Part shown: positions 24,640 through 30,726 of the stretch, piece after piece
How the letters are laid out: each line of letters starts with the position of its first letter
Position numbering within the stretch: position 1 is the stretch's first letter
Origin: Bacteroidaceae bacterium
GTDB taxonomy: Bacteria > Bacteroidota > Bacteroidia > Bacteroidales > Bacteroidaceae
Assembly (NCBI GenBank): GCA_024401215.1
Contig: JAKSLL010000030.1
Span: forward strand, 1 to 38,577
DNA: 38,577 bases
Reading direction: 5' to 3'
The notes under the pieces: generated by a model
The model's input: the letters and a program-made list of their open reading frames with translations, nothing else
What the model was told of the DNA's origin: nothing
Databases searched by the model: none
Translations under genes and position numbers: made by a program

Positions 24640-25434
24640 CTATTCCTCCTCATCAATATCAACGGCTTCCACTCTCATGTCAAAGTCTTCGCCCTTGATG
24701 AATTTCTGGTCTGCATCGTAGCCGAAGCGCATGAGGAAGTTGTTTCTTGCTGTTATGTCACTGAACGAGAGCATGACGTAAGCATCCATATTGTCTGCCG
24801 ATTTCTGAGCTGCATCACGAACTTCTTGCTTTACTTCATTCATGTGCGCCACCTTTGCAGCCCTTTCTGCCTGCTGCTGTGCGAGCTTTTCTGCCCTTCG
24901 CTCCTCACGCTCTGCTTCTTTCTCCGCTTCTACGCCTTGCATGAGTTCACCGAGCTCATCTGCAATGTTCTGCTCTTCGCTAGTCTGGAACATATAATCA
25001 AGACCAAGAAGCGAGAGATCTGCATCTGTGAGACCTGCATCCTTGTACTCAATTTTTTCAGCAACGAGTTGTGCGAGCTTGTCACGATTCCACTTACCTT
25101 GTGCGTTGGGGTTGTTGAGGAGAATGTTAATCACCTTCTCTTTCTTCAAGTCAACGTCTATGACCTCAGCTCTTACAACGTAGTCGTTTTCCTTTGTGTC
25201 AGGGTTGAACTTTTCCAGCTCATCCATGACACTGATACGCTGATGTCCTTGCACAATGGTGAATCCTGTCTGCTTGTTGACCACGAGACCGCCAAGAAGA
25301 CCGAACTTCTTAATGCCACGCTTGATGTTCTTGCGCTCTTCCTCGCTTATTTCACGAGGGTTGTAATCGGCAAAATGTATGAGAGACCGCTTGATCTCTA
25401 TGTTTATGCCTGTAAAATACTTGCTTACGTTCAT
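24640..25434 (-). CDS. ParB/Sulfiredoxin-fold protein (ParB-like nuclease domain)
   Basis: A 264-aa protein with an N-terminal ParB-like domain: DYNPREIS at 23-30, then VQGHQRISVMDEL at 61-73 carrying the family GxxR box. A long Glu/Arg/Ala helix at about 165-210 follows. It could bind nucleotide and act as a DNA-binding adaptor near packaging. In other phages and in E. coli, ParB-like proteins pair with PAPS-reductase-like proteins (IbrB with IbrA), and one of those is encoded 0.9 kb upstream here. It sits 3 nt from the small terminase gene. Confidence 0.8.
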   Translation of the reverse strand: MNVSKYFTGINIEIKRSLIHFADYNPREISEEERKNIKRGIKKFGLLGGLVVNKQTGFTIVQGHQRISVMDELEKFNPDTKENDYVVRAEVIDVDLKKEKVINILLNNPNAQGKWNRDKLAQLVAEKIEYKDAGLTDADLSLLGLDYMFQTSEEQNIADELGELMQGVEAEKEAEREERRAEKLAQQQAERAAKVAHMNEVKQEVRDAAQKSADNMDAYVMLSFSDITARNNFLMRFGYDADQKFIKGEDFDMRVEAVDIDEEE

Positions 25435-25469
25435 TTTGACTGCTCTCTTAATTTTTTTTGTTATTATTT

Positions 25470-25501
25470 TTTGCTATTTCAAGATATTATTTATATCTTT
25501 G
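25470..25501 (+). promoter_or_regulatory. Strong sigma-A-type promoter for the tRNA-like RNA
   Basis: TTTG (25470-25473), a 20-bp spacer and TATCTTTG (25494-25501) match the Bacteroidota consensus fully. It faces right, against all surrounding genes. The transcript would start a few bases downstream, at about the first base of the tRNA-like element. Confidence 0.8.
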
Positions 25502-25505
25502 CAGT

Positions 25506-25582
25506 GGATTGATGGTCGCAACGGTAGTTCGGGGCTTCCCCAAAAGGGCAGTATATCCAGGGTTCGACTCCCTGGTCAATCC
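25506..25582 (+). ncRNA. tRNA-like RNA with intact acceptor and T arm but no standard anticodon arm
   Basis: The ends GGATTGA and TCAATCC are fully complementary. The T arm CCAGGG-TTCGACT-CCCTGG is perfect, with a standard T loop. A GG pair sits where a D loop would have it (AACGGTA), but no 4-bp D stem and no 5-bp anticodon stem with a 7-nt loop can be formed. Instead GGGGCTTCCCC makes a tight hairpin. It has its own promoter and a terminator and lies antisense between two minus-strand genes. It could be a degenerate phage tRNA or a tRNA mimic. Confidence 0.65.
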
Positions 25583-25587
25583 TTAGG

Positions 25588-25617
25588 ATAGGGGCGAAAG
25601 TCCCTATTTTATTTTTT
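25588..25617 (+). terminator. Intrinsic terminator of the tRNA-like RNA
   Basis: ATAGGG (25588-25593) pairs with CCCTAT (25602-25607) around GCGAAAGT, and a T-rich run TTTTATTTTTTT follows. It begins 6 nt after the tRNA-like element and overlaps the stop codon of the opposing gene. Confidence 0.75.
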
Positions 25618-26116
25618 TATACGAGCCTTCTGCCATGTTGTATGCATTCACCACGCCTATTGATGTGACCGTATGATAGAATTTTGTCTTGAATTTCTGG
25701 TTTGGCTCTATCACGACTTTCAGCACCTTTCCTTTGGCATATTTCACTGATGACACAAATACCAGTCGGTTTCTATGCGTGTCAATATAAACATGCTTAG
25801 GCTTTTTGACGGCTGCTTCAACCATCTTGAAGCGTCTGAAACTCACAACTGCTCCTTTGCTTCTTTTAGGATGGTTTTTGTATTTCAGGATCGTCTTGTC
25901 TAAAATGGCTGCCGTCTCAGTCTTCGAGCGTATTCCTTGACGTGCAAGCTCTGACAGTATTGTTTTGCTTACCTTGCCGAACCTATACAAAGAACCTTTT
26001 GCCCTTCCATTTGCAATGACAGTAGTGGCAAACGACTGCAGATCCTTGGTATATCTGCGTTTGCCACCGTTCATACCATAGATGTAAATTCCTTCTCCCA
26101 CGGAATCATCCAGCAT
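25604..26116 (-). CDS. BECR-fold (phage RNase/toxin-like) nuclease candidate
   Basis: A 170-aa basic protein. The C-terminal half has a pattern resembling phage Barnase-EndoU-ColicinE5/D-RelE (PBECR) domains: a helix with basic residues (SKGAVVSFRRFKMVEAAVKK), then strands PKHVYIDTHRNRLVFVSS and KVLKVVIEPNQKFKTK, ending TVTSIGVVNAY. Candidate catalytic residues are H107 or nearby basic residues, but I cannot assign them. Members of this fold cut RNA, some of them tRNA anticodons. It overlaps the upstream small gene by 11 nt, and its 3' end overlaps the terminator of the opposing tRNA-like RNA. The family call is tentative. Confidence 0.5.
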   Translation of the reverse strand: MLDDSVGEGIYIYGMNGGKRRYTKDLQSFATTVIANGRAKGSLYRFGKVSKTILSELARQGIRSKTETAAILDKTILKYKNHPKRSKGAVVSFRRFKMVEAAVKKPKHVYIDTHRNRLVFVSSVKYAKGKVLKVVIEPNQKFKTKFYHTVTSIGVVNAYNMAEGSYKKIK

Positions 26117-26315
26117 TTAAACCCATGTATGAGTTTCTTGAAAACCCTCTGTCATAAGCATTCTTTCCACGGAAGCCTTTCCTTCGCATGATATTGTCAG
26201 TGTATCGGTCTGCTGCTATGTTTGCACGAGCCATTCGTGCTGGTGTTATTCGAGGGTTGCTAGCAATTCTGTCCGCTTGGTCGAGAATTTGCCCGAAACT
26301 TTTTCGTCTTGCCAT
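26106..26315 (-). CDS. Small basic hypothetical protein (69 aa)
   Basis: Starting at MARRKSFGQILDQADR (26315), this Arg/Asn/Ala-rich protein ends SRNSYMGLNAG. An in-frame upstream start would overlap the PP-loop gene's end, and the chosen start lies 4 nt after that gene's stop. High positive charge suggests nucleic-acid binding. Its composition and the YMG motif recall the 52-aa protein encoded upstream at 27002-27160. Unknown function. Confidence 0.7.
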   Translation of the reverse strand: MARRKSFGQILDQADRIASNPRITPARMARANIAADRYTDNIMRRKGFRGKNAYDRGFSRNSYMGLNAG

Positions 26316-26319
26316 GATG

Positions 26320-26997
26320 TTATTTCTTTTGTGCGTTGTCATACTCAAATAATATTCTCTCACTCATTGGGAATACCTTGTATATCGTCTGCAGGTCTTG
26401 TGGGAAATTTTCTCGCAACCAAAGAAAGCAGTCAATATTGAAGCCTGTTCCGCTGCTTGCTTTTAGCGAATAGCGGATAGGCTCAGGAAGCTGCGCTTGT
26501 TTCATATATGCGAGAACGTCTTTCTGCGTCCAGTCCGCAAGTGGGTATGCACAGCCATTGTGGATATAATTTTCTCCTTCGTAGCCTTTCAGCATCAAGC
26601 GTCTGTTCATGCCGTCAGCCTTTTTCATTCCAAGGAGCGCAATGCCAATGCCTGTCTTCAAGCGGATCGCCTTAATCACGTCAGCGAGTTTTATCAACTT
26701 CACTTTCGGATTGGGGACACAATAAAGACCTCCACGGAGTATGTACGATAGATTCCAATGCGGCACTTGCATAAACTCTACCTTCGGATAGCGTGTCTTA
26801 ACCCAGTTCACCCAGTTCTCTATGTGTTCGAGGTGAGGAACAAAATACATAAAGACACAGACTATACGATTGAACTTTGGATATATAAGATCCAATGTAA
26901 CGAGTGAGTCCTTCCCTAAGCTACAAAAGACTATTACGCTGTCCGAGCTTACCCTTACAGCGTCAATAGTCCTATGTGTCTGTTCCATTAGTGTCAT
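26320..26997 (-). CDS. PAPS reductase-like PP-loop protein (IbrA/DndC-like)
   Basis: A 225-aa protein from MTLMEQTHRT at 26997; the longer frame would need a TTG start inside the previous gene. The PP-loop SLGKDS at 26-31 binds ATP. The typical family region NGCAYPLADWTQKDVLAYM follows at about 150-170. Such phage proteins are adenylating, sulfur- or base-modifying relatives of PAPS reductase rather than assimilatory enzymes. A ParB-like protein in the same operon recalls the IbrA/IbrB pair of E. coli. A TAA stop of the upstream gene lies 4 nt before the ATG. Confidence 0.85.
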   Translation of the reverse strand: MTLMEQTHRTIDAVRVSSDSVIVFCSLGKDSLVTLDLIYPKFNRIVCVFMYFVPHLEHIENWVNWVKTRYPKVEFMQVPHWNLSYILRGGLYCVPNPKVKLIKLADVIKAIRLKTGIGIALLGMKKADGMNRRLMLKGYEGENYIHNGCAYPLADWTQKDVLAYMKQAQLPEPIRYSLKASSGTGFNIDCFLWLRENFPQDLQTIYKVFPMSERILFEYDNAQKK

Positions 26998-27001
26998 GCC
27001 G

Positions 27002-27160
27002 TTAGCCTGCTGACATGCCAAAGCTTCTGCGAAGTTGGCGATATACGGTTCGGTGACTTCCTAAACGATTGCCCGCAATCAGCTGGTGACGGTTACGGTT
27101 GCCCATGTAAGCACCCGTTCTGCCGTTAATACGTCTCTGAATTGATGTCTGTCTAGCCAT
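27002..27160 (-). CDS. Very basic 52-aa protein
   Basis: The ORF reads MARQTSIQRRINGRTGAYMG at the start and is about one quarter Arg/Lys/His (NRNRHQLIAGNR, YRQLRRSFGM). It ends 4 nt before the PP-loop gene start and begins 29 nt after the ASCH gene ends, so it occupies its own slot in the operon. The charge suggests binding to DNA or RNA. It may be related to the 69-aa basic protein on the other side of the PP-loop gene. Confidence 0.7.
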   Translation of the reverse strand: MARQTSIQRRINGRTGAYMGNRNRHQLIAGNRLGSHRTVYRQLRRSFGMSAG

Positions 27161-27189
27161 AATCTTTAAGATTTATGATGTTTAACTTT

Positions 27190-27561
27190 CTAGGAACGAC
27201 TGTTCACGGTGGTATGCTCAATGATCTTGCCGAGGTCATATACAACTCTCTCAACCACCCAGATTTGACCGTTGTACTCGTACTCTATCGGCTGATTATC
27301 TTCATCAACCATGATTTCGCACTTTGCACCCTTCACTTCAACGAGAGCCGTGTCACCTGTCTCTTTGCCTGTGAATAGGATAGCGTCATACTCTATTGGA
27401 ATTGCATTGGCATTATCGTCCTCAATCTCGAAGCCGTTCGCATCCAGCTGCAGAAACTTCTTGATGTTGTTCGGTCTTACCTCACGAAATTCTTGCACCT
27501 TTCTGCCATCTTTGATAGCGTCAAGGTATCTTTGTTTGATTGAAAGTTTTAATGTTCTCAT
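27190..27561 (-). CDS. ASCH-domain protein 1
   Basis: A 123-aa protein from MRTLKLSIKQRYLDAIKDGR at 27561, chosen because the longer frame crosses the promoter. The N-terminal SIKQRYLDAIKDGRKVQEFR is the typical ASCH opening, in which a Lys and Glu-Phe-Arg line the substrate pocket. Later strands are AILFTGKETGDTALVEVKGA. ASCH domains are PUA-like and bind RNA or nucleosides. It is the first gene of the packaging transcript. Two other ASCH proteins occur in the window. Confidence 0.8.
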   Translation of the reverse strand: MRTLKLSIKQRYLDAIKDGRKVQEFREVRPNNIKKFLQLDANGFEIEDDNANAIPIEYDAILFTGKETGDTALVEVKGAKCEIMVDEDNQPIEYEYNGQIWVVERVVYDLGKIIEHTTVNSRS

Positions 27562-27583
27562 TGTGCATATATTTAATACATGG

Positions 27584-27614
27584 CAAAGGTACTCTTTACG
27601 TGCGTATGTGTAAA
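27584..27614 (-). promoter_or_regulatory. Promoter of the packaging unit
   Basis: On the minus strand TACCTTTG (27584-27591) is a perfect -7 box, and TTTA at 27611-27614 is a one-mismatch -33 box at a spacing of 19 bp. It lies 23 nt before the ASCH start codon and directly after a terminator, so it should start the ASCH-to-portal transcript. Confidence 0.65.
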
Positions 27615-27668
27615 GCATTTTGCCATGAGTCTGCTTACTTATATTTTTAAGTTAGAAAATAAACAAGA

Positions 27669-27698
27669 ACACCCACTATGATGTTGTCATGTGGGTGT
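27669..27698 (-). terminator. Strong intrinsic terminator closing the early unit
   Basis: ACACCCAC (27669-27676) and GTGGGTGT (27691-27698) pair perfectly, and the inner ATGA/TCAT extends the stem after a single bulge. On the minus strand the hairpin is followed by TTCTTGTTTATTTTC. It lies about 20 nt after the stop codon of the 111-aa gene. Confidence 0.8.
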
Positions 27699-27719
27699 CC
27701 ATTAAAGATAGAATGTTGT

Positions 27720-28055
27720 TTATTCCTGACAGATGCTAGTAAATCTTGATGTAAACTCACTGAGTAATTTCTTCTCAATCTCAGTTGCCTTGCGCAATTC
27801 TGAACTTTTTTCTATAAGTGTATCAATATAGATGCATTTTATGGAGTTGTAAAAGACAAAGTGAGAGCTCACGTATATGTATTGCTTGGATTGACCGCTA
27901 TACACACTAATATGATTTTCTCCATCTGTAATAATATCACCAACTTTCAAATCATCGAAAGTCTGCTTTGGTGACTGCTCGGAAGCTACACTCTCGTTCT
28001 TTTTCTCAACAGCAGGTGCTTCGTTGACCTGCTGATTTTCGTTTTGTTCTGTCAT
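27720..28055 (-). CDS. Hypothetical protein (111 aa), last early gene
   Basis: From MTEQNENQQVNEAPAVEK at 28055. The first ~40 residues are a disordered Gln/Glu/Ser/Pro region. A compact beta-like domain follows (FDDLKVGDIITDGENHISVY), then a helix at the C-terminus. The KVGDI stretch is reminiscent of small SH3- or PUA-like barrels, but I assign no family. A strong terminator follows. Confidence 0.65.
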   Translation of the reverse strand: MTEQNENQQVNEAPAVEKKNESVASEQSPKQTFDDLKVGDIITDGENHISVYSGQSKQYIYVSSHFVFYNSIKCIYIDTLIEKSSELRKATEIEKKLLSEFTSRFTSICQE

Positions 28056-28099
28056 AATAGTTTGAATTGTGAGGAGTTTGTTAGACCCCTCGTTATCTT

Positions 28100-28288
28100 T
28101 TATCTGATTGCAATTGCTGTTATCTGTAGAGCCTTGCACAATTCGTCACGGCTGAATGCCAGTCCGATTTGCTTTGCCATACGTTGAAGTTCGTCAATGT
28201 AGGCGCATACGCTCATTTTGCGCACCTTTGCAGGTGTATGAAGCCAAATGATTTCTTTCACTATCTTGGTAATAACATTTTCGCTCAT
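28100..28288 (-). CDS. Small hypothetical protein (62 aa)
   Basis: Start MSENVITKIVKEIIWL at 28288, overlapping nothing and lying just after the DUF3846-like gene stop. It is mainly helical (VCAYIDELQRMAKQIGLAF, FSRDELCKALQITAIAIR). Part of the early operon. Unknown function. Confidence 0.65.
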   Translation of the reverse strand: MSENVITKIVKEIIWLHTPAKVRKMSVCAYIDELQRMAKQIGLAFSRDELCKALQITAIAIR

Positions 28289-28289
28289 A

Positions 28290-28562
28290 TCACTTAACTT
28301 GTTCGGTTTTACAAATGAGAACGTCACCTACAACGGAGTCGTAAGGGTTCACGTCTCTTCTATATCTCAATGATGCCTGTAGGTTGAGGTCTTTTTCTTT
28401 CAGTTTGCCCTCATCGTCCATCACCATGATTTCATCGTCTCGAAGGTAGGCTATCTGTATGTAACCGCCTACGATGGCTTGCAACTCTTCTAACTTGAAG
28501 CCTGTGCCGTTCTTTGGCTCTACCGTCTTGGTCTCGCCATTTGATTTGATAATCTGTGCCAT
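28290..28562 (-). CDS. DUF3846-like protein
   Basis: A 90-aa protein with the DUF3846 pattern: NGTGFKLEELQAIVGGYIQI in the first half, DEIMVMDDEGKLKEKDLN in the middle and VVGDVLICKTEQ at the end. Such proteins are common in phages and plasmids, often near replication or regulatory genes, without a defined biochemical role. It lies 1 nt downstream of the preceding gene. Confidence 0.75.
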   Translation of the reverse strand: MAQIIKSNGETKTVEPKNGTGFKLEELQAIVGGYIQIAYLRDDEIMVMDDEGKLKEKDLNLQASLRYRRDVNPYDSVVGDVLICKTEQVK

Positions 28563-28563
28563 A

Positions 28564-28836
28564 TTAGTCTAAAATTTCAAGTTCTTTGTACCTGTCTATT
28601 GCAGGGAGGTGATTGTAAAGATATTCTTGCAGGTAGTTCATGACCGTTGTCACTCTCTTTACTGAAATGCGCCTGTCGTTGCAAGTGCGTAAGAGAAACG
28701 TGATACCGCAATCATCATCAAGGAAAGTAACCTCAATGTTCGGGTCTTGCTTGTTGGTTGCGCCTACTGCCTTGCTTGCGAACTGACCGTAGCCTTTCTT
28801 GTTCGTATGCGTCAATTCTACTCGTAATGCTATCAT
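28564..28836 (-). CDS. Hypothetical early protein (90 aa)
   Basis: Starts MIALRVELTHTNKKGYGQFA and ends IDRYKELEILD, with beta-like sequence (NIEVTFLDDDCGITFLLRT) followed by a helix (VTTVMNYLQEYLYNHL). It is tightly packed in the early operon between a 46-aa gene and the DUF3846-like gene. I do not recognise it. Confidence 0.65.
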   Translation of the reverse strand: MIALRVELTHTNKKGYGQFASKAVGATNKQDPNIEVTFLDDDCGITFLLRTCNDRRISVKRVTTVMNYLQEYLYNHLPAIDRYKELEILD

Positions 28837-28887
28837 AATTAAAGCCTCTATCGTTTTAGTGGCAGGGTGTTACACCTGCCGTGTTAG

Positions 28888-29028
28888 TTATACTTCTTCT
28901 ACGCTTGTGATTTTGTCACCAGTACACTTTGCGTAAGGTTGCATCTGTTTTCTTGCTTCACGCTTGTTATCTGCCCATACCCATTCGCCAAAAGTGCGGT
29001 TCTTGAAATTTACAACATATCGTTTCAT
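28888..29028 (-). CDS. Small protein (46 aa)
   Basis: The ORF reads MKRYVVNFKNRTFGEWVWAD at the start, then NKREARKQMQPYAKC and a short C-terminus ending VEEV. The layout strand-strand-helix-strand is plausible for a complete mini-domain that could bind nucleic acid. It fits the gap between the 57-aa gene and the 90-aa gene in the early unit. Confidence 0.65.
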   Translation of the reverse strand: MKRYVVNFKNRTFGEWVWADNKREARKQMQPYAKCTGDKITSVEEV

Positions 29029-29049
29029 GATGCCTGTTTCTTTATGTTG

Positions 29050-29223
29050 TTATTCAATGAAGAATTTCTCGTTCTTTGCGTTGCAGAAACCTTCTGCGTA
29101 CATTCTGACGTACATTTCATTCTCGTTTACATAGAGAAGAGCATCGTCTGCGATTCTTACGAATGCCAATGCCTTGTACTCATGAAGGTAAGTGACCTTG
29201 TACTTGTAGTTTTGAGTTGCCAT
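29050..29223 (-). CDS. Small early protein (57 aa), first gene of the early unit
   Basis: From MATQNYKYKVTYLHEYKALA at 29223; a longer in-frame ORF runs through the promoter. Beta-like (YKVTYLHEYKALAFVRI, LLYVNENEMYVRM). It is the first gene transcribed from the promoter in repeat copy B, divergent from the XRE repressor, so it is in the position of a cro/excision-type early gene. No helix-turn-helix is evident. Confidence 0.65.
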   Translation of the reverse strand: MATQNYKYKVTYLHEYKALAFVRIADDALLYVNENEMYVRMYAEGFCNAKNEKFFIE

Positions 29224-29260
29224 ATTTTGTAATTTTTTAGTTTGTTTCTTAAATTTGATG

Positions 29261-29292
29261 CAAAGGTATATGATTTTATTCGTACAAACAAA
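29261..29292 (-). promoter_or_regulatory. Early leftward promoter
   Basis: TTTG (29289-29292) and TACCTTTG (29261-29268) on the minus strand with a 20-bp spacer, the same promoter as in front of the amidoligase. A TATGATTTTATTC motif fills the spacer (29269-29281), so a bound regulator would block it. Confidence 0.8.
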
Positions 29293-29373
29293 TAATATGT
29301 AATAAAAATGTATGATTTTATTCAAAATTATATAAATTTGTACTAAATCATACAAAGTATATGTGTTTTAGTT
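29261..29373. repeat. 113-bp regulatory repeat, copy B, with operator motifs
   Basis: The match to copy A (20950-21062) is 111 of 113, in the same orientation. Direct TATGATTTTATTC motifs lie at 29269-29281 and 29311-29323 (42 bp apart), with a third just outside the repeat at 29380-29392 and an inverted AAATCATACA at 29345-29354. The array lies between the early promoter and the XRE promoter and is the probable repressor operator region. Confidence 0.9.
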
Positions 29374-29411
29374 ATTGTGTATGATTTTATTCTAACTTTT
29401 TTGTATAAATG

Positions 29412-29443
29412 TTTGCGTGTTTCAAGCAAAGTCTTTACCTTTG
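29412..29443 (+). promoter_or_regulatory. XRE repressor promoter
   Basis: TTTG (29412-29415), 20 bp, TACCTTTG (29436-29443) on the plus strand, about 40 nt before the XRE start codon. The third operator-like motif lies 20 bp upstream of the -33 box, suggesting autoregulation. Confidence 0.8.
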
Positions 29444-29484
29444 CAGCGAATTAAGATAATCATACATTTATTAACATCAAAACT

Positions 29485-29772
29485 ATGAACGTAAAAGCAG
29501 TAATTAAAAAACATGGCTTGACAATCACAGAGGTTGCAAGTCGCATTGGTATTTCACGTGTCACGCTCATGCAGAACTTACAGCGTAATCCCACTCAGAA
29601 AACCTTACAGAGGATAGCAGAGGCTGTCGGTTGCGAAGTGGCAGATTTCTACAAAGAAGATGAGTCGCAGGATAGCGTGATTGGTTTTGTAGAGATCAAT
29701 AAGAAAATTCACAAAGTAGAGAGCGTTGAGGATTTGAAGAATCTTGTAAACAGTTTAGAAGATGAACAATGA
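29485..29772 (+). CDS. XRE-family transcriptional regulator (likely phage repressor)
   Basis: A 95-aa protein with a helix-turn-helix at about residues 11-35 (GLTITEVASRIGISRVTLMQ). A short C-terminal tail (KIHKVESVEDLKNLVNSL) may dimerise. It is transcribed rightward, divergent from the early unit, with an array of shared operator-like motifs between them. It lacks a CI-type peptidase domain, so induction would not be by RecA-stimulated cleavage. Its stop overlaps the ASCH gene by 11 nt. Confidence 0.85.
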   Translation: MNVKAVIKKHGLTITEVASRIGISRVTLMQNLQRNPTQKTLQRIAEAVGCEVADFYKEDESQDSVIGFVEINKKIHKVESVEDLKNLVNSLEDEQ

Positions 29773-30175
29773 CGAAGAACTCTACCTGCCAATCAAGCAG
29801 GTTTACTTTGACCAGATTGTGGCTGGCACAAAAAAAGAAGAGTACAGAGAGGTGAAGCTGGGCATCACTATGAACAGATACCTCAAAAAGGCTGACAATA
29901 GCAGCGGATTTGAGCTGAATCCAGAAACGACAGATTCTTCAAAAACATATTACTGGGACGATTACAACAATGGTAATTACCCATTTGTGCCAAAGGATAT
30001 TAAGCGCTTAAATCTTGCAGTTGGGTACGCTAAAGACAGAGACACTTGCACGGTAGAGGTTGAGAGCATCACCTTTGAGCCTGGCAGAGTCTTGGGCAAT
30101 CCTCCACAGTTCGCATGGTGGCTCATGGTGTTTCACCTTGGCAAGGTCAGCAATGTATATCGAAAGAAAAGGTAA
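29762..30175 (+). CDS. ASCH-domain protein 2
   Basis: A 137-aa protein starting MNNDEELYLPIKQVYFDQIV. The stretch LPIKQVYFDQIVAGTKKEEY at about 8-27 is the ASCH opening, matching ASCH protein 1 (IKQRYLDAIKDGRKVQEFRE). Later sequence includes aromatic segments (TYYWDDYNNGNYPF) and FAWWLMVFHLGKV. It is co-transcribed with the XRE repressor, so it is probably made in the lysogen. Confidence 0.75.
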   Translation: MNNDEELYLPIKQVYFDQIVAGTKKEEYREVKLGITMNRYLKKADNSSGFELNPETTDSSKTYYWDDYNNGNYPFVPKDIKRLNLAVGYAKDRDTCTVEVESITFEPGRVLGNPPQFAWWLMVFHLGKVSNVYRKKR

Positions 30176-30195
30176 ATTTCAAAAACATTAAGGTT

Positions 30196-30726
30196 ATGGC
30201 TAAAACAGGATATTCGTACGACACACACAAGAAGGCTTATATGGAAATCTTGCGCTCCTATGAAGCACCTGCAGATAAGGATAAAGAATTTCTTGCTTTC
30301 GTTCTATGCGTCCTCATTACAGAAGATCCAGCTGCAGACGTTAGGACAGCAGAAGAGTTCCTTGCCACGGTAAGGAAAAGAACGCCCAGCGTATGGGAGT
30401 ATATTGATGAGGACATGTACATGATTGACTATGCAATGAATCTTCGCATGCTCAAGCTCCTCATGCTCTTGAACGAGGTAATATTGACCACCCAGACAAT
30501 AGAGAGCAGTTTGAAAATTTCAATGGAATACAATAAGCACTATACCGATTTCTTCATCAACTTGTTTGTAAATGCAGATATGGGCGATTACCTGTCAAAC
30601 ACTGTTGAATCACACCGTAAGATTTACACATTCCTGAGTCTTATGGTTGACGGTGAGCCAGATGGACTTGGCATTTGGAATGGATGGATAAATTCAGAGC
30701 GTCTTTATTCAAATCCCATCGCATAA
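30196..30726 (+). CDS. Hypothetical protein in the repressor operon (176 aa)
   Basis: From MAKTGYSYDTHKKAYMEILR at 30196, 20 nt after the ASCH stop; an upstream in-frame start would overlap the ASCH gene. Strongly helical with a Leu/Met-rich middle (YAMNLRMLKLLMLLNEVILT), no membrane-spanning length. It converges on the next gene with a 22-bp overlap. The function is unknown, but expression with the repressor hints at a lysogeny trait. Confidence 0.7.
   Translation: MAKTGYSYDTHKKAYMEILRSYEAPADKDKEFLAFVLCVLITEDPAADVRTAEEFLATVRKRTPSVWEYIDEDMYMIDYAMNLRMLKLLMLLNEVILTTQTIESSLKISMEYNKHYTDFFINLFVNADMGDYLSNTVESHRKIYTFLSLMVDGEPDGLGIWNGWINSERLYSNPIA

Noticed and set aside
24826-25512. 228-aa Cys/Leu-rich plus-strand frame opposite the ParB-like gene
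   Set aside because: Antisense to a supported gene; its end runs through the tRNA-like promoter, and the composition is typical of shadow frames.
28861-28880. Inverted repeat GGCAGG/CCTGCC as a terminator
   Set aside because: No U-tract follows on either strand, and it falls between tightly spaced operon genes; kept only as a possible mRNA hairpin.
20941-29400. Repeated AT-rich motifs as a CRISPR array
   Set aside because: Spacing is irregular, the repeats are few and tied to promoters, and no cas genes are present.
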